NCBI GenBank assembly: GCA_029242825.1
Contig: JAQWTF010000004.1
Span: 1-64,000 of the forward strand
Length of the DNA stretch: 64,000 nt
Reading direction: 5' to 3'
Source: MAG-120531 sp029242825
GTDB lineage: Bacteria > Bacteroidota > Bacteroidia > Flavobacteriales > Flavobacteriaceae
The translations under genes and the position numbers were made by a program. How positions within the stretch are numbered: the first letter of the stretch is position 1; every line of letters begins with the position of its first letter. This document shows, piece by piece, positions 58,463-64,000 of this stretch. The notes below the pieces were generated by a model. It did no database searches, was not told the DNA's origin, and worked only from the letters and a program-made list of their open reading frames with translations.

Positions 58463-60844
58463 ATGAAATATATTTTATTATTATTTATGTCATTTGTATT
58501 GGGCTATGCCCATGCACAAGACTGCCATTTGGTCATTAAAGGTAAGGTGATTGACCAGCACAATGGAAAACCCCTAAAGGGCGCTATTATAGCTATTTAT
58601 GGTCTCGAAAAAGAAGTGTTTTCAAATGAAAATGGAGACTTTGTCTTACAAGGATTATGCCGTGGTTTTTATGAAATTGAAGTGTCTCATATTGACTGTG
58701 GGACTCAATTTATTCCTATAAATTTAACGGAAAACATTACCAAGACCTTCTATCTAGAGCATCATGTAGAAGCATTGAATGAGGTAGCGCTTATTAAGAA
58801 AGCTAATAATTTATTGAAACAACAAACTATAGATGCGACTGTTTTCGAAAATAAAATCAGCCAAAGTTTTGCTGAGGCACTGACTGAAATACAAGGCATT
58901 AGCACCCTTAAGACAGGTAACTCTATTGCTAAACCATTGCTCCAAGGAATGTACGGGAGTAGAGTGCTTACCAATAACCAAGGGGTTAGAATGCAGGATA
59001 TGGAATGGGGCGCAGAACACGCACCAAATATAGCTACTTCTAGTGTAGAAGGGGTGTCACTTGCCGTTGGTGCAAAGGCGCTTAAATATGGTGGAGATGC
59101 TGTGGGTGGTGTGATTGTCCTAGATCCTAGAAAACCCGTTTTTAAAAACAGTCAAAAACACACTGCCATTTTTTCTGCTTATTCCAATGGCTTGGGTATT
59201 TTGAGTAGTCAAAAATTCGAGAGAGATTTTGAAAATGGTTTGTTTTATGGAATTCAAGCGAGCTTTAAAAAAGCGGGGAATAATCAAAATACTGATGGTT
59301 ACTTACTAAATACTGGATTAGAACAAACCAGTATCTCAATTCCTTTTGGTTGGCATTTGGCCCACAAAGGAATAGATGCATATATCTCTTATTTTAAAGC
59401 TAATAATGGTATCCTTAGAAACTCTCATATTGGTAATCTTCAAGATTTAATCAATCAGATCAATGGAGACACCACTATTCCGATTGGAGATTTTACCTAT
59501 AATATAGAAAACCCAAGACAGGAAGTTTCTCATATATTGGCCAAAATTTCTGCCTATTATCATTTTGAAAATCTAGCTAAATGGACCCTTCAATACGATT
59601 TTCAGCAGAATAATAGAAAAGAGTTCGACCTCAGGCTTGGCGATAGAAATAAACTACCTGGAACAGATTTGCAACTACAAACCCATGCTGTTCAATCTAA
59701 TTTTAAATTAGACACTTCTTACGACAAGGCACTTGAATTTGGGGTAGAAACAGCCTATCAGATACATTTTCCTAACCCTGCAACTGGTGTTAAAAGACTC
59801 ATACCAGATTACAACAGCTTAAATTTTGGCGCTTATTTATATGGATTAAAAACCCTCTCATCTGCATGGGAGATTGAAGGGAGCATAAGAGCAGACAGGG
59901 TACAAATAAATGCAGATAAATTTTATAAAACCTCAAGATGGGCGTCTTTGGGCTATAATATTGACTTTTCAGATTTTGTTGTTGCAGACTTTGACACCCA
60001 AATACTTACAGCGGCAAAATTGAATTTCAACACCCAATCTGCTGCACTAAGTGTTCACTTTAACCATGAAAAGCACCGTCTTAGCACGCACCTTCAATAC
60101 ATAGAAAGAGCGCCTAATCCAGCGGAGTTGTTTAGTGAAGGTCTACACCATTCTGCAGCTAGAATTGAATTAGGCTCTTTGAGAATGAGGAAAGAGAAAG
60201 CACATAAATTAGGGATTCAATACAGCTATCGTTCTGATCAGAGAACTTTTTTATTAGCCCCTTATTTTAATCGTATAAACGATTTTATTGCACTTATTCC
60301 CTCAGGACTAGAATTCACGATAAGGGGTGCGTTTCCAGTTTGGGAATACCAGCAAACCAATGCAAACTTTACTGGCGTAGACTTTAAATGGACGGAGCGT
60401 TTTTCAAACGAACTGAAATTTACTAATGGGGCTTCTTTAGTAAAGGCAATTGACCTAAAAAACAATGCACCTTTTCCAAACATCCCCCCTGTGAGTACCC
60501 AACACGAATTAGAATATTTGTTTAAAAACATCAAGGGACTTAGTGTTCAATTCGCTGGGGAATACAATTTTAGGCAAAACGAAGTGCCTGAAGACTTAAT
60601 GATTTTTAATCCGTACACACAAAAAGAACAGCTACTAGAAATTAATAAAGCCCCAAACAGCTATTTTTTACTTTCATCTGTAGTAGCGTACCAATTTCCC
60701 AAAAGCGGTGCCACCCAATATAAAATAAGACTTAGCGGTGAGAACCTCACCAATTTAAATTATCAAAATTACCTCAATAGACTTCGATATTTTTCGAATG
60801 AATTGGGCATAAACTTTCAATTACAATTTCAAATCAATTTTTAG
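58463..60844 (+). CDS. TonB-dependent outer membrane receptor with carboxypeptidase-like domain
   Basis: A 793-residue receptor. Signal peptide ends YAHAQD; a CarboxypepD_reg-like beta-sandwich spans about 22-105 (VIKGKVIDQHNGKPLKGAIIAI...NGDFVLQGLC), unusual in holding four Cys. The plug follows (about 115-215, with ...GMYGSRVLTNNQGVRMQDMEWGAEH cut short), then a 22-strand barrel ending QLQFQINF. No SusD partner is present, arguing against glycan uptake. The flanking Cys/His peptide and acidic lipoprotein favour a metal or metal complex. Confidence 0.92.
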   Translation: MKYILLLFMSFVLGYAHAQDCHLVIKGKVIDQHNGKPLKGAIIAIYGLEKEVFSNENGDFVLQGLCRGFYEIEVSHIDCGTQFIPINLTENITKTFYLEHHVEALNEVALIKKANNLLKQQTIDATVFENKISQSFAEALTEIQGISTLKTGNSIAKPLLQGMYGSRVLTNNQGVRMQDMEWGAEHAPNIATSSVEGVSLAVGAKALKYGGDAVGGVIVLDPRKPVFKNSQKHTAIFSAYSNGLGILSSQKFERDFENGLFYGIQASFKKAGNNQNTDGYLLNTGLEQTSISIPFGWHLAHKGIDAYISYFKANNGILRNSHIGNLQDLINQINGDTTIPIGDFTYNIENPRQEVSHILAKISAYYHFENLAKWTLQYDFQQNNRKEFDLRLGDRNKLPGTDLQLQTHAVQSNFKLDTSYDKALEFGVETAYQIHFPNPATGVKRLIPDYNSLNFGAYLYGLKTLSSAWEIEGSIRADRVQINADKFYKTSRWASLGYNIDFSDFVVADFDTQILTAAKLNFNTQSAALSVHFNHEKHRLSTHLQYIERAPNPAELFSEGLHHSAARIELGSLRMRKEKAHKLGIQYSYRSDQRTFLLAPYFNRINDFIALIPSGLEFTIRGAFPVWEYQQTNANFTGVDFKWTERFSNELKFTNGASLVKAIDLKNNAPFPNIPPVSTQHELEYLFKNIKGLSVQFAGEYNFRQNEVPEDLMIFNPYTQKEQLLEINKAPNSYFLLSSVVAYQFPKSGATQYKIRLSGENLTNLNYQNYLNRLRYFSNELGINFQLQFQINF

Positions 60845-60863
60845 TTAAACTACATCACATCTT

Positions 60864-61406
60864 ATGAAAAAGATTTTATCTACCCTATTAACCCTTTCGC
60901 TATTGATATCATTTTTATCTTGTAGTGACAATGATAGCCCTGAACTTATCCAAGAGGAAGAAGTTATTACCTCGGTAATTGTAACGCTTCAAGCTGGAAG
61001 TGACACAGTTACTTTAAGTTCAGTGGATCTAGATGGAGACGGGCCAAACGAACCTGTAATAACGGTACAAGGCTCATTAAAATCTGACACCACTTATTCT
61101 GGTGCTGTTAAGTTTTTAAATGAATCTATATCTCCAGTAGAAGATATTACAAAAGAAGTTGCAGAAGAAGCAGAAGAGCACCAAGTATTTTACTCATTTA
61201 CTTCGCCTATAAGTTCAGTGGTAACTTTAGATACAGATTCAAGTGGGAACCCATTGGGGCTCGTTTTCACTTTAACAACAGGAAACTCTGGAAATGCAAC
61301 ATTGGGACTTACCTTGAGACATGAACCTAAAAAACCAAATACTGGAATTTTAGATGCTGGAGGGGAAACAGATGTAGCTGTTAATTTTAGTGTTTCTGTA
61401 GAATAA
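60864..61406 (+). CDS. Lipoprotein with DLDGDG loop, partner of the TonB receptor
   Basis: A 180-residue lipoprotein with lipobox FLSC (Cys20). The mature protein is beta-rich with an EF-hand-like SVDLDGDGPNEP loop, an EEAEEHQVFY segment and a C-terminal LRHEPKKPNTG...GGETDVAVNF. Flavobacterial homologues are often labelled type 1 periplasmic binding fold protein, a label the sequence alone does not justify. It starts 19 bp after the receptor gene, so the two are surely co-transcribed. Confidence 0.82.
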   Translation: MKKILSTLLTLSLLISFLSCSDNDSPELIQEEEVITSVIVTLQAGSDTVTLSSVDLDGDGPNEPVITVQGSLKSDTTYSGAVKFLNESISPVEDITKEVAEEAEEHQVFYSFTSPISSVVTLDTDSSGNPLGLVFTLTTGNSGNATLGLTLRHEPKKPNTGILDAGGETDVAVNFSVSVE

Positions 61407-61409
61407 AAA

Positions 61410-62276
61410 CTACTTTTTAAAACCGCTTAGGTTTTGATTTATAAAGTCTTTTGGGAAATTTTCATCCCCATCGAACCCCAGGGTTAGGTGGGGATTTTTT
61501 TTTGGTAAGTAATACGTATTGAATAGATAGTCCCAAAGGCTTAAACTGATTCCAAAATTCACGCCAAAACGACCTTCAGGAAGTGATTTTGCATGGTGAT
61601 AAAGGTGCATTACTGGATTATTGATCAAGTATTTTAGAGGCCCCCAATCAAGGGCTAAATTCGCATGATTTAAATGACCAATGGCAATTGAGATAAAATG
61701 AACAACAAAGGCTTGTTCTGGCTCAAAACCTCCCAATAACATAATGGCTAAGGTCTTTAATGGTTTGTAAAGAATGTTCTCCATCCAATGATACCTCAAA
61801 TGAGCTGCAAAACCCATTTCTTTCACGGAATGATGCACTTTGTGGAACTGCCAAAAGAACGGAACCTTGTGAAGCGCAATATGCGTGAACCATTGAACAA
61901 AATCTAGAAGAACAAAGAACACCAAAAGACCCAACCAAGCCGGTAATTGATTTACATCTAGTAAGGCAATAGAATGGATGGTCATACCGTAGGCAGAAAA
62001 AAGATTTCCCAGAATGACATATAAACCACTAATAACACTTGAGAACACAAAAAAATTAAAATACATATAGGCCGCGTCCAGCCAAAAGTCTTTCCTAAAA
62101 ACCTTTTGCTCTTTACGCCATGGAAATAGTAATTCCAAACCCCATACAACAAGGGAGATTAATGTTAGCCCCCAAAAATAATTTTGATTCCAGGGAACAT
62201 CGAAAATGATGGATCTATAAAACCAACGAAAACTACCACTTATGGTGCTTACAATAACGTCTATATACTCTATCAT
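61410..62276 (-). CDS. Fatty acid hydroxylase / sterol desaturase family membrane protein
   Basis: A 288-residue protein with four or five membrane helices and the di-iron histidine clusters of the family: HIALH, HKVHH (HxxHH) and HLYHHAKSLPE near the C-terminus. These enzymes oxidise lipids at the membrane with O2. Substrate is unknown; carotenoid or lipid hydroxylation are possible. It is convergent with the lipoprotein gene (3 bp) and starts 87 bp from the end of folE. Confidence 0.9.
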   Translation of the reverse strand: MIEYIDVIVSTISGSFRWFYRSIIFDVPWNQNYFWGLTLISLVVWGLELLFPWRKEQKVFRKDFWLDAAYMYFNFFVFSSVISGLYVILGNLFSAYGMTIHSIALLDVNQLPAWLGLLVFFVLLDFVQWFTHIALHKVPFFWQFHKVHHSVKEMGFAAHLRYHWMENILYKPLKTLAIMLLGGFEPEQAFVVHFISIAIGHLNHANLALDWGPLKYLINNPVMHLYHHAKSLPEGRFGVNFGISLSLWDYLFNTYYLPKKNPHLTLGFDGDENFPKDFINQNLSGFKK

Positions 62277-62363
62277 ATAACAAACTTATTCATTTTTAAG
62301 AAAGCCAAAAAATGTTTCACAAATATCGCTGAGAAATCATTGATAATAATGCTCCTGTCATTT

Positions 62364-62960
62364 TTAAGACAGACTACTGCTAATCAATTTCATGAATTCG
62401 TTTCTCGTAGCTGTTTTTTCGAAAAGCCCTCTAAATCCAGAAGTTGTTGTAACAGAGTTTTGCTTTTGTACCCCTCTCATCATCATACACATATGAGAGG
62501 CTTCTATAACAACCGCTACACCTTTAGGATCTAGCGTTGTATTAATGCACTCTAAAATATCATGGGTTAAACGCTCTTGCACTTGAAGGCGCCTTGCGAA
62601 AACATCTACTATTCTTGGAATTTTGCTCAAACCAACAATATGTCCATTGGGTATGTAAGCAATATGAGCTTTACCAAAAAAAGGCAGCATATGGTGTTCA
62701 CACATCGAATACAGTTCAATGTCCTTGATAATCACCATGTCGTCATAATCTTCTTTAAACATTGCACCTCTTAAAATTGCCTCAGGATCTTGATCATAAC
62801 CTTGTGTCAAAAACTGCATGGCTTTAGCAGCTCTCTCAGGTGTTTTTAGCAAACCCTCTCTAGAAGGGTCCTCGCCTATGGCATTTAATATGTGGTCGTA
62901 ATTTTTTTTAACACTTTCAGTAATGGGAGCGTCGTATGAATCTAAATGGGTATAAGACAT
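62364..62960 (-). CDS. folE: GTP cyclohydrolase I
   Basis: A 198-residue enzyme making dihydroneopterin triphosphate, first step of folate and pterin synthesis. Zinc ligands are in YSMCEHHMLPFFGKAHIAYIP and ASHMCMMMRG; the family motif VGLSKIPRIVDVFARRLQVQERLT is intact. ATG 62960 is chosen because a TAAATTTG box overlaps the longer in-frame start at 62996. Confidence 0.97.
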   Translation of the reverse strand: MSYTHLDSYDAPITESVKKNYDHILNAIGEDPSREGLLKTPERAAKAMQFLTQGYDQDPEAILRGAMFKEDYDDMVIIKDIELYSMCEHHMLPFFGKAHIAYIPNGHIVGLSKIPRIVDVFARRLQVQERLTHDILECINTTLDPKGVAVVIEASHMCMMMRGVQKQNSVTTTSGFRGLFEKTATRNEFMKLISSSLS

Positions 62961-62993
62961 TATTTTGTTTAATATTTTTATTATAACTATAAA

Positions 62994-63001
62994 CAAATTT
63001 A
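62994..63001 (-). promoter_or_regulatory. -7 promoter element of folE
   Basis: The minus strand reads TAAATTTG (TAnnTTTG), 33 nt before the ATG at 62960. It overlaps the alternative upstream start codon and so argues against it. Confidence 0.45.
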
Positions 63002-63099
63002 CAATAAAATAATCATCCCATTACTATAAATTTCCCAAGAATAAACTGGAGACCATCTGAATCCTTATATTTACTTTTTAAATACAGAAATATTTTTAG

Positions 63100-63759
63100 A
63101 TGATCAAAGCGAATAATATTCGAAAATCTTATGGAGAACTTGAAGTTCTCAAAGGGGTGAACATCCATATTAATGAAGGAGAAATAGTGGCTATTGTTGG
63201 TGCCTCTGGTGCGGGAAAAACAACGCTATTACAAATATTGGGAACCTTAGAACAACCAAGCAATAAGAATGCCGTTATTGAAATAAACCACAAAAATGTT
63301 CCACTGTTAAACGCAAAAGAACTGGCCGCATTCAGAAATAAAAACATAGGTTTTATTTTTCAATTTCATCAATTACTCCCAGAGTTTACAGCCATTGAAA
63401 ATGTGTGTATTCCTGCATATATTCATGGTGCCTCCAAAGAGCAAGCTACAAAAGACGCTACTGAGTTACTCAGTTTTCTTGGGCTTTTAGACAGAATACA
63501 CCACAAGCCAGATGCCCTGTCTGGTGGGGAACAACAAAGAGTAGCTGTAGCAAGGGCTTTAATCAATAAACCTGCTGTGGTATTTGCAGATGAACCAAGC
63601 GGTAATCTCGATTCAGAGAGTGCACAAGTGCTGCATCAGCTTTTTTTTAAGCTAAGAGATACCTACAAGCAAACATTCGTGCTTGTAACACACAATGAGT
63701 CATTAGCCAAAATGGCAGACAGAACATTTACTATGGTAGACGGTCATATGGTACAATAA
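63100..63759 (+). CDS. ABC transporter ATPase, LolD/MacB type
   Basis: A 219-residue ATPase. Walker A GASGAGKTT, Q-loop FQFHQLLPEFTAIENV, signature LSGGEQQRVAVARAL, Walker B VVFADEPSGNLDS and the H-loop VTHNE are complete. The LLPEFTA and GNLDS sequences are typical of the LolD subfamily, which drives lipoprotein release or MacB-like export. The permease gene is not adjacent in the window. Confidence 0.92.
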   Translation: MIKANNIRKSYGELEVLKGVNIHINEGEIVAIVGASGAGKTTLLQILGTLEQPSNKNAVIEINHKNVPLLNAKELAAFRNKNIGFIFQFHQLLPEFTAIENVCIPAYIHGASKEQATKDATELLSFLGLLDRIHHKPDALSGGEQQRVAVARALINKPAVVFADEPSGNLDSESAQVLHQLFFKLRDTYKQTFVLVTHNESLAKMADRTFTMVDGHMVQ

Positions 63760-64000
63760 TGGACAGAGAAAGCCTAATATCGTTTTTAGAAGAAAAGGTC
63801 ATTCAATACCAAGAACCGTCTTTTATAGACTCAGATCCTTTACAAATACCCTATTTATTTAATCAAAAAGAAGACATAGAAATTAGTGCATTTTTAACGG
63901 CTACTATTTCGTGGGGGAATAGAAAAAGTATCTTAAAAAACGCCCATTCTTTAATGGATTTAATGGATCACACCCCTTTTGACTTTATTTTAAATGCCCA
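63759..64000 (+). CDS. TIGR02757 family protein, N-terminal part (cut by window)
   Basis: The ATG overlaps the ATPase stop by one base (TAATG). The 80 visible residues open MDRESLISFLEEKV and contain DPLQIPYLF and ISAFLTATISWGNRKSIL, which match the TIGR02757/DUF2400 family as I know it. Function unknown. The frame runs off the window end without a stop. Confidence 0.8.
   Translation, partial: MDRESLISFLEEKVIQYQEPSFIDSDPLQIPYLFNQKEDIEISAFLTATISWGNRKSILKNAHSLMDLMDHTPFDFILNA

Overview
The window reads as a chromosomal segment of a member of the Flavobacteriaceae (Bacteroidota). The DNA is AT-rich. Starts lack obvious Shine-Dalgarno sequences, and several genes carry the Bacteroidota -7 promoter element TAnnTTTG just upstream. 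The gene content fits: a short primary sigma factor (RpoD, 287 aa), the type IX secretion regulator PorX, an LpxC-FabZ fusion, HisIE and HisB fusions, a short SerA without an ACT domain, and several conserved flavobacterial proteins of unknown function. I see no insertion sequence, prophage, CRISPR array, tRNA or rRNA. Coding density is high and no gap between genes exceeds about 270 bases. The two longest gaps (29219-29475 and 46402-46667) both hold regulatory structure.

Layout. 1-10.8 kb: end of an M28 peptidase, cold-shock protein, M14 peptidase, amidase, DUF2452 protein, serine hydrolase, MenB, glycosyltransferase, SF2 helicase, hydroxyacid dehydrogenase and a DUF6155-type protein. 10.9-16.8 kb: rpoD, M19 dipeptidase, DUF2461, CorA, a divergent TruA and small orphans. 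16.8-22.1 kb: an M16 peptidase pair and a chelatase-like AAA/VWA pair. 22.2-29.4 kb: the complete histidine operon hisG-D-C-B-H-A-F-IE, preceded by a His-rich leader peptide and an intrinsic terminator. 29.5-38.1 kb: prohibitin, fabG, sucD, then the lipid A cluster lpxD, lpxC/fabZ, lpxA, efp and a second lpxD-like gene, with an HD hydrolase at its head. 38.1-48.3 kb: porX (divergent from the HD gene), tsaE, alanine dehydrogenase, proline dehydrogenase, aroB, DinB, Lrp/AsnC, a second M14 peptidase, an XRE regulator and TerC. 48.3-54.5 kb: parC, parE, ychF and a ferredoxin. 54.6-64 kb: acyl-CoA reductase, serC, serA, a probable TonB uptake locus, a fatty acid hydroxylase family protein, folE, a LolD-type ATPase and the start of a TIGR02757 gene.

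Most of the window is conserved housekeeping. The most informative signals are regulatory. The his leader encodes MTQTHTHHHIIYCAQAR, and a segment of its coding region can pair over nine bases with the 5' arm of the terminator, which gives a complete attenuation circuit. The gap between the second M14 peptidase and the XRE gene is built around a 32-bp imperfect inverted repeat with repeated TTACAnnTGTAA sites. The ferredoxin and acyl-CoA reductase genes have interlocked divergent promoters. A small upstream ORF overlaps the rpoD start codon. A three-gene cluster at 58.1-61.4 kb (Cys/His-containing secreted peptide, TonB receptor, lipoprotein) looks like a dedicated uptake system of unknown substrate, possibly a metal.
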